From the NCBI GenBank assembly GCA_963739335.1, contig CAVUAC010000041.1, forward strand, positions 1 to 64,000: a stretch of 64,000 bases of DNA. The letters are read 5' to 3'. The first letter of the stretch is position 1; each line of letters starts with the position of its first letter. The translations under genes and the position numbers were made by a program. The notes under the pieces were generated by a model. The model had not been told where the DNA came from and did no database searches. It saw nothing but the letters and a program-made list of their open reading frames with translations. This document shows, one piece after another, positions 49,735 to 58,291 of this stretch. Source of the stretch: UBA9647 sp963739335. GTDB taxonomy: Bacteria > Bacteroidota > Ignavibacteria > UBA10030.

Positions 49735-50997
49735 ATGAGCGCGCAGCGAAATATCCTCGCTCCCCAGAGAATCGCGATGAATTATGACGTCGAGAGGATA
49801 CGGGAGCAATTCCCGATCCTCAGGGATACGGTACACGAGAAAAGGCTGGTGTACCTTGACAACGCTGCGACGACGCAGAAGCCGTATGTTGTGATCAATG
49901 CGCTCGACGATTACTATCGGCATCTCAATTCGAATATCCATCGCGGCGTTCACCATTTGAGTGAACAAGCCACGCTGGCATACGAGCATGTTCGCGAGCA
50001 GGTACGATCATACCTCAACGCTGCGACGACAAAAGAGGTCATCTTTGTGAGGGGCACAACGGAGGCCATAAACCTCGTTGCCGGCAGTTTCGGGCGCGGC
50101 TTCGTGAAATCTGGTGATGAAGTGGTGATTTCTGCAATGGAGCACCACTCAAATATCGTTCCATGGCAGATGCTATGTGAAGGGACAGGAGCAAAACTCA
50201 GAGTTGCCCCTATTGATGATCGAGGGGAGATCATCACTGAGGAATTCGAGAATGTGCTCAATGAGCGAACGAAGATCGTCGGGCTAACGCATGTGTCGAA
50301 CGCGCTTGGCAGTGTCAATCCGATCAAGCTGCTGATTGGTCTTGCGCATCGGCACGGTATTCCGGTGCTGGTCGACGGTGCACAGGCCGTCCCACATTTC
50401 CGTGTGGATGTCCGCGAGCTTGATTGCGACTTCTACGCCTTCTCTGCGCATAAGATGTACGGACCGACTGGCATAGGAGTCCTGTACGGCAAGCAGCATA
50501 TCCTTGATTCGATGCCCCCTTACCAGGGTGGCGGTGACATGATTCGATCGGTAACATTTGAGAAAACGCTGTTCAACGACCTGCCGCATAAATTCGAGGC
50601 CGGCACCCCCAGCATCGCTGATGGCATTGGATTCGGCGCAGCTCTCGACTTTCTGCAATCCCTCGACTGGCCAGCCGTTGTGAACTACGAGCGTGATTTG
50701 CTCACCTACGCAACGCAGGAGGTTTCCGGAATCCCGGGCGTCCGGATTATCGGCACGGCAAAGGAAAAGGCGGGCGTGATTTCGTTTGTCATGGACGATG
50801 TCCATCCCCACGACATTGGCACGATCCTGGATCAAGAGGGGATCGCCGTTCGTACAGGGCATCATTGTGCTCAGCCGGTGATGCAGCGATTCCGGATCCC
50901 GGCGACCGTTCGGGCTTCGTTTGCGCTCTACAACACTAGACAGGAAGTCGATGATTTGGTGCGCGGAATTAATAAGGTGAAAAAGGTGTTCCACTAA
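49735..50997 (+). CDS. sufS: Cysteine desulfurase SufS
   Basis: 420-residue PLP enzyme that supplies persulfide sulphur. YLDNAATTQKP near residue 40, EHHSNIVPW near 138, DGAQAVPHFRVDV near 215, FSAHKMYGPTGIGVLYG with the PLP Lys near 240, and RTGHHCAQPVM with the catalytic Cys near 378. The N-terminal 14 residues before MNYDVERIREQFPIL may be extra, with a start at 49777 as the alternative. Confidence 0.95.
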   Translation: MSAQRNILAPQRIAMNYDVERIREQFPILRDTVHEKRLVYLDNAATTQKPYVVINALDDYYRHLNSNIHRGVHHLSEQATLAYEHVREQVRSYLNAATTKEVIFVRGTTEAINLVAGSFGRGFVKSGDEVVISAMEHHSNIVPWQMLCEGTGAKLRVAPIDDRGEIITEEFENVLNERTKIVGLTHVSNALGSVNPIKLLIGLAHRHGIPVLVDGAQAVPHFRVDVRELDCDFYAFSAHKMYGPTGIGVLYGKQHILDSMPPYQGGGDMIRSVTFEKTLFNDLPHKFEAGTPSIADGIGFGAALDFLQSLDWPAVVNYERDLLTYATQEVSGIPGVRIIGTAKEKAGVISFVMDDVHPHDIGTILDQEGIAVRTGHHCAQPVMQRFRIPATVRASFALYNTRQEVDDLVRGINKVKKVFH

Positions 50998-51446
50998 TGT
51001 CTGATCTTCGTGCGCTGTACCAGGAAATCATCCTGGATCACAATAAGAACCCGAGAAACTTCAAAAAGATCGAGGGTGCAAACAGGACTCTCGAAGGTTA
51101 CAATCCGCTTTGTGGAGATCATTACACCCTGTATATGAACGTGGAGAATGGTACCATCACGGACATTGCATTTGTAGGATCGGGTTGTGCGATCTCGAAG
51201 GCGTCAGCATCGGTGATGACGACGCTCCTCAAAGGGAAGAAGACGGAAGAGGCGCAGAGGCTTTTTGAGACGTTTCACAAGCTTGTGACGGGTGAGTTGA
51301 AGGATGTGAGCTATGAGACGCTAGGCAAGCTTGCGGCGTTTGCCGGGGTAAGCGAGTTTCCTGCTCGAGTGAAATGCGCCAGCCTCGCCTGGCACACAAT
51401 GAGAAACGCCCTGGAGGCGAAAACGCAGGCCGTGTCGACAGAGTAA
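50997..51446 (+). CDS. sufU: Zinc-dependent sulphurtransferase SufU
   Basis: 149 residues, partner of SufS. LYQEIILDHNKNPRNF opens the protein; the zinc/sulphur Cys residues are in NPLCGDHY, GSGCAISKASASVM and RVKCASLAW. The start overlaps the sufS stop (TAATG), so they are coupled. The GDHY Asp is typical of SufU. Confidence 0.95.
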   Translation: MSDLRALYQEIILDHNKNPRNFKKIEGANRTLEGYNPLCGDHYTLYMNVENGTITDIAFVGSGCAISKASASVMTTLLKGKKTEEAQRLFETFHKLVTGELKDVSYETLGKLAAFAGVSEFPARVKCASLAWHTMRNALEAKTQAVSTE

Positions 51447-51484
51447 CGAAGCACTATGAGCAAGAACCACAGTTCAGGAGATTG

Positions 51485-51859
51485 ATGTCTATGCCGGAAA
51501 TCATCGCCGAGGTTCAAGCAGATTCATCAGAGGTGGTCACGATCACGTCACGAGCTGCTCAGGAGATCCGGAAGATCAAAACGGATAACAGTATCCCTGA
51601 GTCTCACGCGCTCCGGTTAGGCGTGAAAGGTGGCGGTTGTTCAGGCATGACATACGTCCTGGCATTCGACGAGAATGCACGGGAACGCGACGCAATCTAT
51701 CACATCGAGGGTTTAAAGGTCTTCGTCGATCCGAAGAGCCAGTTCTATCTTTCTGGGACCACGCTCGATTTTTCAGACGGACTTAGTGGCCGCGGCTTTG
51801 TGTTCAACAATCCGAACGCGGCTCGCACGTGTGGATGCGGTCATTCATTTGGTGTCTGA
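51485..51859 (+). CDS. sufA: A-type Fe-S carrier protein
   Basis: 124 residues, HesB/IscA/SufA-type carrier that delivers clusters to apoproteins. ITSRAAQEIRKIK, GVKGGGCSGMTYVLAF with the first Cys, and NPNAARTCGCGHSFGV with the C-terminal CGC pair are all present. ATG 51485 follows AGGAG (51476-51480). The symbol follows operon context. Confidence 0.88.
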   Translation: MSMPEIIAEVQADSSEVVTITSRAAQEIRKIKTDNSIPESHALRLGVKGGGCSGMTYVLAFDENARERDAIYHIEGLKVFVDPKSQFYLSGTTLDFSDGLSGRGFVFNNPNAARTCGCGHSFGV

Positions 51860-51875
51860 CCAAAGGACTCAGTCA

Positions 51876-52286
51876 ATGGACGAGAACCAAGCGGCACAGA
51901 ATGAGAAGCAAACAGCTCCTGCTTTTGAGCCGACGGAGGTTCAGGTTGGCAGCAGGTTGGTATCTGTGGAATCAGATCTTGAAGCAAGAATCTGGCAGGC
52001 ATTGAAGGAGTGCTATGACCCGGAGATTCCTGTCAATATCGTCGACCTGGGGCTCGTGTATGATATGAAGGTTGACAACGAGATCCCTGATGAAGCAAAT
52101 GTCTTTGTGACGATGACGCTGACAGCGCCAGGTTGTGGGATGGGTCCAATGATTGCAGCTGATGTCCGCCGGCGAGTGCAAAACGTCCATGGAGTGCGAA
52201 ATGTTCGTGTGGATTTGGTATTTGACCCCATGTGGAATCCAAGCATGATGTCGGAAGCTGCGAAGCTGATGCTTAATTTTGGCTGA
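51876..52286 (+). CDS. sufT: SufT-like protein (MIP18/DUF59 family)
   Basis: 136 residues. DLEARIWQALKECYDPEIPVNIVDLGLVYDMKV and TMTLTAPGCGMGPMIAADVRRRV are the DUF59 signature; the Cys in GCGM is conserved. SufT acts in Fe-S maturation of target enzymes. ATG 51876 with AAAGGA at 51862 is preferred to longer in-frame starts. Confidence 0.88.
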   Translation: MDENQAAQNEKQTAPAFEPTEVQVGSRLVSVESDLEARIWQALKECYDPEIPVNIVDLGLVYDMKVDNEIPDEANVFVTMTLTAPGCGMGPMIAADVRRRVQNVHGVRNVRVDLVFDPMWNPSMMSEAAKLMLNFG

Positions 52287-52343
52287 TGAAACAGAAAGTG
52301 TGAACTCAATCTATACTACTCAACATAATGAAGGAAAGAAGCA

Positions 52344-52976
52344 ATGGCGTACGAATGGAAATTCACCCCCCGTCCTTATTCTGATGAAGAGGCAAAGAAA
52401 CTTCTGACGAATGTCGTGAGTGCTGAGACCACAGACTGGCACTACAATACACATCACAAGGGATATGTCACGGCCCTCAACAATATCGAGAAGGCGCTCG
52501 AAGGAGCCGATCGTGCCGCCGCCAATGGCAACTACAGCGTGATCGGAGAGTTGAAGAGAAGATTTACCTGGAACCACGCTGGAGCACTCCTCCATGATAT
52601 CTACTGGGAAGTACTGGGTGGTGACGGAGACCCCAACAAAGGCCCGGAAGTAAAAGCAGCAATCGAGAAAGAGTTTGGAACGTTTGATGCATGGAAGGCG
52701 GATTTCAAAGCCAGCTCGATATCCGCGAAGCTCAGCGGCTGGGGTCTCTTGGTGTTCGACCGACTCTATTCAGGACGGCTTCTGAACGTGACGGTTGATG
52801 AGCACCAATACGGTGCTATTTGGGGAGGCGTGCCGCTGATTTCTTGCGATGTCTTTGAACATGCTTACTACCACAAGGATGGTCCCGCTCGTGCCAAGTA
52901 TATTGATAACTTCCTCGCGAATTTGCATTGGGGGAGAATCAACGAGCGATACAAGAAGTACGTTTCAGGAAGATAA
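52344..52976 (+). CDS. Fe/Mn superoxide dismutase
   Basis: 210 residues, converts superoxide to peroxide and oxygen. Metal ligands are visible: His in TDWHYNTHHKGYV, His in WNHAGALLHDIYW, and Asp/His in SCDVFEHAYYHKDG. The protein is slightly longer than the average bacterial form at the N-terminus. Placed after the SUF genes; both serve oxidative stress defence. Metal choice (Fe or Mn) cannot be read. Confidence 0.93.
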   Translation: MAYEWKFTPRPYSDEEAKKLLTNVVSAETTDWHYNTHHKGYVTALNNIEKALEGADRAAANGNYSVIGELKRRFTWNHAGALLHDIYWEVLGGDGDPNKGPEVKAAIEKEFGTFDAWKADFKASSISAKLSGWGLLVFDRLYSGRLLNVTVDEHQYGAIWGGVPLISCDVFEHAYYHKDGPARAKYIDNFLANLHWGRINERYKKYVSGR

Positions 52977-52999
52977 GCGGATTGCCAGCATCAAGGAAG

Positions 53000-53026
53000 G
53001 GGCCGGAGAATACTTCGGCCCTTTTT
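53000..53026 (+). terminator. Intrinsic terminator after superoxide dismutase
   Basis: GGGCCG / CGGCCC hairpin with a 10-nt loop followed by TTTTT. Confidence 0.75.
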
Positions 53027-53102
53027 CATTTATAGTTTGCTCAGCGTCGAACTATTTGGTACCATGGACCGTGGAGACGAACCGCGTACATACTACGGGA
53101 AG

Positions 53103-54569
53103 ATGATGCCAGGGACTTCAGCTCGCCGGTGCATGCTTCTCCTGATTCTTGCCCTTGTGTTTTCCGACACGTCCTCGTTTGCTCAGTCGAAAACCGAGAG
53201 GGAATTCGCTCGTGAGGTGTCCACAACGCGCCTGCTTGCTCAAGTCCGGGATCTTGTCAGATTCGGGCCACGAACCGGCGGGACCCTCTCCGGTGAGAAG
53301 GCGTCATCCTACGTCCTTCGGAAATTCAGAGATGCCGGTTACAAACCTGTTATTCAGAAGGATCCGCCGCGACTGGCTTTCAGCTTCAAAGAATGGAGAC
53401 TGCGCGTTGTCGAGCCGAAGGAACTGCGCGGTCTGATAAATCATGAATGGCTTGGACCGTATTCTCCCTCTGTTCCAAATACGAAATCCGAGCTCGTAAG
53501 CTTGACCGAACCTGAGAAAGCGTCAGCGTCAGATGTTCGCGGCAAAGCAGTCCTCGTGACGAGCTCACCCGAGCGCAAGATCTATCGACGACTGGCACAG
53601 TATGGGGCCACATGCGTTCTGTTGATTTCACCTCACTTGGAGGGTGCATACTCCGACTGTGCGCTCATTTCCGATCTTGAAGCCTCTTTTAAAAATCCAA
53701 TCCCTCTTTTTAACCTATCCTGGGACAATGGTTCGCAGCTGACGACAGCATTGAAGGATAGCCAGAGGGTTGTTGTGGTATTTTCAGCGCAAACATCAGT
53801 TGACTCAGCACGACCCAGAACAGTCATCGCGACGCTCGATGGGGAAACCGAACAATACTATCTTATCTGCGCTCACGGCGATTCAGATTCTGGTGGCCCC
53901 GGCGCTGACGACAATGCATCAGGGGTCTCCGCCGTCCTCGAGACTGCGAGGGTTTTGAAGGAATTGGTCCGGTCAAATCGTTTGCCCGCACCAAAAGCAT
54001 CAATCAGGTTTGCGGTGTGGGGGACAGAGGGCTTTTCCACCGAGAACTATGTCTCATTGCACGCTCACGAGCTCAAGAAGATCCTCGGGGTTCTCAATCT
54101 GGATGAGGTTGGGACGGGGGCGGCTCGTGATTGTCTATACTTTGAATCGAACGACGTATCGTACAACGAACCGCTTCTTCGAGCACTTGAGCGCATCGGC
54201 GAAGAGTATGTGGGAAAGAAAGGATTCTGGTCTGAAGCGACGACGAATCCCTCGCAGGGTGGGACTGATTCCTATGTGTTCTTTCCGAGTTCCTTGCGCA
54301 GGCTCAAGGTCCCGGACACGAAGATCCCTTCTGTGACGATCTACACTGGTGCCTGGAATGAGTTGAAGCCGATACCTCAGACGCCAGGATGGCACTCCAA
54401 GGCGTGGCATGGGCCCGCAGATACAGTCTATGTGGACTACTCAGCATACTACCACTCGTCGATGGACGTTCCAGAGTTGACGACAGAGAAGGAGCCATAC
54501 AATATGGTAGGGGCGGTCAAGGCGATAGGCATTGCCCTGCTTCGGCTGGCGTGGGACCACCAAGAGTGA
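53103..54569 (+). CDS. Secreted M28-family zinc peptidase
   Basis: About 488 residues: a signal peptide (MMPGTSARRCMLLLILALVF), an N-terminal helical region, a protease-associated (PA) insert around residues 130-230, and the M28 catalytic domain with metal ligands in AHGDSDSGGPGADDNASG and Glu in WGTEGFSTENY and NLDEVG. Family members are aminopeptidases or carboxypeptidases. Upstream ATGs exist; 53103 gives a normal signal peptide. Confidence 0.85.
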   Translation: MMPGTSARRCMLLLILALVFSDTSSFAQSKTEREFAREVSTTRLLAQVRDLVRFGPRTGGTLSGEKASSYVLRKFRDAGYKPVIQKDPPRLAFSFKEWRLRVVEPKELRGLINHEWLGPYSPSVPNTKSELVSLTEPEKASASDVRGKAVLVTSSPERKIYRRLAQYGATCVLLISPHLEGAYSDCALISDLEASFKNPIPLFNLSWDNGSQLTTALKDSQRVVVVFSAQTSVDSARPRTVIATLDGETEQYYLICAHGDSDSGGPGADDNASGVSAVLETARVLKELVRSNRLPAPKASIRFAVWGTEGFSTENYVSLHAHELKKILGVLNLDEVGTGAARDCLYFESNDVSYNEPLLRALERIGEEYVGKKGFWSEATTNPSQGGTDSYVFFPSSLRRLKVPDTKIPSVTIYTGAWNELKPIPQTPGWHSKAWHGPADTVYVDYSAYYHSSMDVPELTTEKEPYNMVGAVKAIGIALLRLAWDHQE

Positions 54570-54607
54570 TTTGTTGAATATCTTTCCGGACATTTGTCAT
54601 AAGCACA

Positions 54608-54786
54608 ATGGAAGATAAAAATGCTGAGAAAAATGCGGACGCTTTTAATTCCGAGACGAGTTGCAGGGTACCGATCGTACCATTATTGGCGGTACCTGCG
54701 TGAATTGCGGTACCCTGCTTGAGAGTCGGAAGTGCAAGTTGATTTGTCCCAAGTGTGGATTCTACCATTCCTGCAGTGAACCCTGA
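54608..54786 (+). CDS. Small zinc-ribbon protein, frameshifted
   Basis: ATG 54608 reads MEDKNAEKNADAFNSETSCR and stops early; the -1 frame from the GGG at 54666-54668 reads GTDRTIIGGTCVNCGTLLES then CKLICPKCGFYHSC, a CxxC-CxxC ribbon. One more G joins them into about 59 residues. The normal-looking second half and RBS-like context support a real gene. Function unknown. Confidence 0.5.
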
Positions 54787-54878
54787 TGGCTCGAGTGCGT
54801 TTTCTTTTCTGCAACCGTATTATGGTGAATCACAGCGCTACCAGAATGTCATAACTCTTCAACGATGTTGTTAATCTC

Positions 54879-55727
54879 ATGGCTTTGGGAACGAAACGTC
54901 TTCGTCTGGCATTCCAATCGGGAGAGTACGATCTATCCTCGCGCACTCATCTGATGGGTGTCCTCAACGTCACGCCTGATTCGTTTTCAGATGGAGGCAA
55001 GTACTTTGACGTGGGAAGCGCAGTCGCTCGAGGCCGTCAGATGGCGGAGGAGGGAGCTGATATCGTCGATATCGGAGGCGAATCAACTCGGCCGGGCTCT
55101 GAGCCTGTGTCGGAAGAGGAGGAAATTCGAAGGGTCGTTCCAGTCATCGAGCGCATGTCTCGGGAATTGAACATCCCCTTGTCGATCGATACCTACAAGT
55201 CGCGCGTGGCGAAGGCAGGCCTTCTCGCCGGTGCTTCGATCGTGAATGACATCAGCGGTCTCACGTTCGATCCGTCGATGATTGACGTGGTTTGTGAGCA
55301 TCACGCCACCCTTGTCATCATGCATATCCAGGGAACGCCGAAAACGATGCAGGCACATCCTCATTACAGCGACGTCGTTCGCGAGGTATATGAATTCTTG
55401 CAGGGGCAGGCGGACATCGCAAAGGAACGCGGGGTCGAACAGATCATTCTTGACCCCGGCCTAGGATTCGGCAAAGAGCTCGAGCACAACCTGGACCTGA
55501 TGAGAGGACTTGAGGTATTCACGAAATTGGGTTATCCTATTCTCGTCGGGCCTTCTCGGAAATCGTTCATTGGCAAAATCCTCGATCTTCCTGCTGACCA
55601 AAGGGTAGAAGGAACTGCTGCTGCCGTTACCGCTTGCATCCTGCGAGGAGCGAACATCGTGCGTGTGCACGATGTCGGAGAAATGAAGCGTGTTGCGCTG
55701 ATGGCCGATGTTCTCAAGAATAACTGA
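54879..55727 (+). CDS. folP: Dihydropteroate synthase
   Basis: 282 residues, condenses p-aminobenzoate with dihydropterin pyrophosphate in folate synthesis. LMGVLNVTPDSFSDGGKY near residue 24, GGESTRPGSEPVSEEEEIRR near 65, DPGLGFGKELEHN near 193 and GPSRKSFIGK near 226 are the family motifs, with the sulfa-binding loops intact. Normal length. Confidence 0.95.
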   Translation: MALGTKRLRLAFQSGEYDLSSRTHLMGVLNVTPDSFSDGGKYFDVGSAVARGRQMAEEGADIVDIGGESTRPGSEPVSEEEEIRRVVPVIERMSRELNIPLSIDTYKSRVAKAGLLAGASIVNDISGLTFDPSMIDVVCEHHATLVIMHIQGTPKTMQAHPHYSDVVREVYEFLQGQADIAKERGVEQIILDPGLGFGKELEHNLDLMRGLEVFTKLGYPILVGPSRKSFIGKILDLPADQRVEGTAAAVTACILRGANIVRVHDVGEMKRVALMADVLKNN

Positions 55728-55735
55728 GCGACATC

Positions 55736-56398
55736 ATGGCAGCCGTCGTCATCCCTGCATATAATGCTGAGGCCACGATAGGATCGTTGCTCGGAAGTCT
55801 GCCCGCAGTAATTGAGAAAGAGTCCGTCGTTGTCGTCGATGATGGTTCTTCGGACAACACAGGGTTCATCGCGTCGGAGTGGGGGGCGGTGGTGATTCGG
55901 CACGACGTCAACCAAGGAAAGGGAGCCGCCCTGAGAACGGGGATCGACTATGTGCTTCGGTCCAAAGTCGCTGAGTCCGTCATCACCATGGATGCGGATC
56001 TGCAGCACAACCCGGCGGAGATCCCACAGTTTCTCTCGAGGGGTGAGCGTGGTGGTGTTGATATGATTGTGGGTTACCGAAAGCGGCTGGGCAGCGGCAT
56101 GCCGATTCACCGGGTACTGTCGAACGTGATAACCTCTTCGCTGGTTTCGGCCCGAACCGGGATGGCGATTCGGGACAGTCAATCGGGCTATCGCTGGATA
56201 TCCACGAAAGTGCTGCAGGAAATAACCATAGAATCGGATGGGTATGAGGCTGAGACAGAAATGCTCATCAAAGCGGCGCGCAAAGGCTTCCGCATCGACT
56301 TTGTGCCAATCGCCACAATCTATGGAAATGAACGAAGTCATATGACACATTGGAAGACAACGATGCGATTTCTTCGAGTCCTGATGAAGGAGTACTGA
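55736..56398 (+). CDS. Family 2 glycosyltransferase
   Basis: 220 residues. AVVIPAYNAEATIGSLLGSL, then VVVDDGSSDNTG, and MDADLQHNPAEIP with a DxD-type motif. QSGYRWIST and the C-terminal basic YGNERSHMTHWK match dolichol-phosphate-mannose-synthase-like enzymes without a membrane domain. Probably makes a polyprenyl-phosphate sugar; overlaps pcm (ATGA). Confidence 0.87.
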   Translation: MAAVVIPAYNAEATIGSLLGSLPAVIEKESVVVVDDGSSDNTGFIASEWGAVVIRHDVNQGKGAALRTGIDYVLRSKVAESVITMDADLQHNPAEIPQFLSRGERGGVDMIVGYRKRLGSGMPIHRVLSNVITSSLVSARTGMAIRDSQSGYRWISTKVLQEITIESDGYEAETEMLIKAARKGFRIDFVPIATIYGNERSHMTHWKTTMRFLRVLMKEY

Positions 56399-57039
56399 TG
56401 GGCCGTTTTGAAGAAGAACGCCGGGAGATGATCGAGCTCCTCAGGAGCCGTGGGATCGACGATGAACGTCTCCTGCAGGCAATGGGAAAAATCGAGCGAC
56501 ATCTGTTTGTATCAGAACCTTTCGTCAACCGCTCATACGATGATACCGCGCTTCCGATCGCCAAGCAGCAGACGATCTCCCAGCCGTATACCGTTGCTTT
56601 CATGACACAGGAGCTATCGGCCAGACCGGGAGCAAGAATCCTGGAGGTGGGCACCGGCTCTGGTTACCAGGCAGCAATTCTGGCTGAGATGGGATGTAAG
56701 GTCTATACGATTGAACGGCACGTCGATCTACTGCTGCAGGCGCGGAAGATGTTTGAAAGGCTGGGGTATCGCATTGGATCAAAAGCAGGAGATGGGACGA
56801 TCGGGTGGTCTGAGTTTGCTCCATACGACGGGATTATCGTAACGGCAGCCGCCCCGAATGTGCCGGAGCCATTGCTGCAGCAACTGGCGGATGATGGTCG
56901 TCTCGTCATCCCCGTTGGTGATATGGACATACAGGATCTGCACGTCATCATTCGTACAGGCGAGTCCTTTGAGAAGAAGGAAATCAGAGGATTCAAGTTT
57001 GTCCCCCTCATCGGCAAGAAGGGCTGGAACGGGCAATAG
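56398..57039 (+). CDS. pcm: Protein-L-isoaspartate O-methyltransferase
   Basis: 213 residues. HLFVSEPFVNRSYDDTALPIAKQQTISQPYTVAFM is the typical N-terminal half, then the SAM site LEVGTGSGYQAAILAEMG near residue 84. Repairs isoaspartyl damage. ATG 56398 overlaps the stop of the glycosyltransferase and is preferred over the upstream start at 56350. Confidence 0.95.
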   Translation: MGRFEEERREMIELLRSRGIDDERLLQAMGKIERHLFVSEPFVNRSYDDTALPIAKQQTISQPYTVAFMTQELSARPGARILEVGTGSGYQAAILAEMGCKVYTIERHVDLLLQARKMFERLGYRIGSKAGDGTIGWSEFAPYDGIIVTAAAPNVPEPLLQQLADDGRLVIPVGDMDIQDLHVIIRTGESFEKKEIRGFKFVPLIGKKGWNGQ

Positions 57040-57060
57040 TCGAACTTTCTACTCCTCGTG

Positions 57061-58029
57061 ATGCCACACAAGCAGCATTCACAGTCATTGACACCTCCCC
57101 GAATCCTTGCACTTGTCGGACCTACTGCGTCAGGAAAAACTCCTCTTTCCTTGTTTCTCGCTCAGATGCTCGACGGAGAAATCGTCTCAGCCGACTCTCG
57201 ACAGATCTACAAGTTTCTTGATATCGGTACCGCTAAGCCGACCCGATCTGAGAGACGGCGAATCGTTCATCATTTCATCGACATTTTGGATCCCAAAGAG
57301 AACTACAGTGCTGGCCAATACGGGGCGAATGCCAGGAAGGTCATTGGAGAGATCATCAAGCGTGGGAAGTTGCCGATCATTGTCGGTGGTTCCGGTCTTT
57401 ACGTGAAGGCTGTGATCGATGGATTGTTCGATGGACCCGGGAAGGATGCCGAAATTCGTGAGCGACTGGAAGAACAGGTTCGGTCGGAAGGCATTGAATC
57501 GCTTGTCACAGTGCTTCGCCAGGTTGATGCCTTGGCTCTCCAGAACATGAAGGAAGTGACGCCGCGCAGAGTTATACGCGCTCTCGAGGTCTATTATGTC
57601 ACTGGCAAGCCCATCTCTGAGTTCCATGCTGAGCAGGAATCAAGACCTGACTTCGATGCTGTTCAGCTCGCTTTTAAGTGGGAGAGGAAAGATCTCTACG
57701 CGCGCATCGATCAACGTGTCGACAGAATGATTGCTGATGGGTTGGTCGATGAGGTGCGCGGCCTGGCTGGAAAGGGCTACGCAAGGCACCTCAACGCTCT
57801 CAATACCGTGGGCTACAAAGAGGTATTCGATTTTCTGGAAGGCCTCATAGATCTGACAGCGATGGCTCATCTCATCAAGCGCAACTCAAGGAGATTCGCG
57901 AAGCGGCAAATGACCTGGTTTAACGCTGACAGACGAATTCGGTGGATACCGATGACTGTGGGGAGAGACTATCCATCTCTAGCTCATGAAGTAGCTGGCG
58001 CGTTTCGGGCACATGTCAAAGAGCGCTAG
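57061..58029 (+). CDS. miaA: tRNA dimethylallyltransferase
   Basis: 322 residues, adds dimethylallyl to A37 of UNN-reading tRNAs. P-loop GPTASGKT near residue 18, ADSRQIYKFLDIGTAKP near 43, VGGSGLYVKAVIDG near 107 and the C-terminal RNSRRFAKRQMTWF. Normal length. It needs DMAPP, made by the MEP pathway that dxs starts. An in-frame GTG precedes the ATG directly. Confidence 0.96.
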   Translation: MPHKQHSQSLTPPRILALVGPTASGKTPLSLFLAQMLDGEIVSADSRQIYKFLDIGTAKPTRSERRRIVHHFIDILDPKENYSAGQYGANARKVIGEIIKRGKLPIIVGGSGLYVKAVIDGLFDGPGKDAEIRERLEEQVRSEGIESLVTVLRQVDALALQNMKEVTPRRVIRALEVYYVTGKPISEFHAEQESRPDFDAVQLAFKWERKDLYARIDQRVDRMIADGLVDEVRGLAGKGYARHLNALNTVGYKEVFDFLEGLIDLTAMAHLIKRNSRRFAKRQMTWFNADRRIRWIPMTVGRDYPSLAHEVAGAFRAHVKER

Positions 58030-58044
58030 CACCGAACATCCTCG

Positions 58045-58073
58045 TTGCTTTTCGGACATTTGTTGCCTATATT
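58045..58073 (+). promoter_or_regulatory. Promoter of tRNA-Pro
   Basis: TTGCTT (58045), 17-bp spacer, TATATT (58068), 20 bp before the tRNA. Confidence 0.55.
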
Positions 58074-58092
58074 CGCTGAGTAAGATTTAGCT

Positions 58093-58167
58093 CGGGGCGT
58101 GGCGCAGCCTGGCTAGCGCGCTTGGTTCGGGACCAAGAGGCCGTGGGTTCAAATCCCACCGCCCCGA
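58093..58167 (+). tRNA. tRNA-Pro(CGG)
   Basis: 75 nt: acceptor CGGGGCG/CGCCCCG, anticodon stem CTTGG/CCAAG with loop TTCGGGA (anticodon CGG), T-loop TTCAAAT, discriminator A, no encoded CCA. Confidence 0.93.
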
Positions 58168-58291
58168 CGACGCCAGCAAAACTCTCATTTCCTGCCTGCG
58201 GCTTTTCTTCCTCAACCCCAACAGAAGCTTGGACGCCAGTTTCATTGAAACTCGTCCCATTTTGTGGTAATTTCTTAAAAGGATTGCCTTC

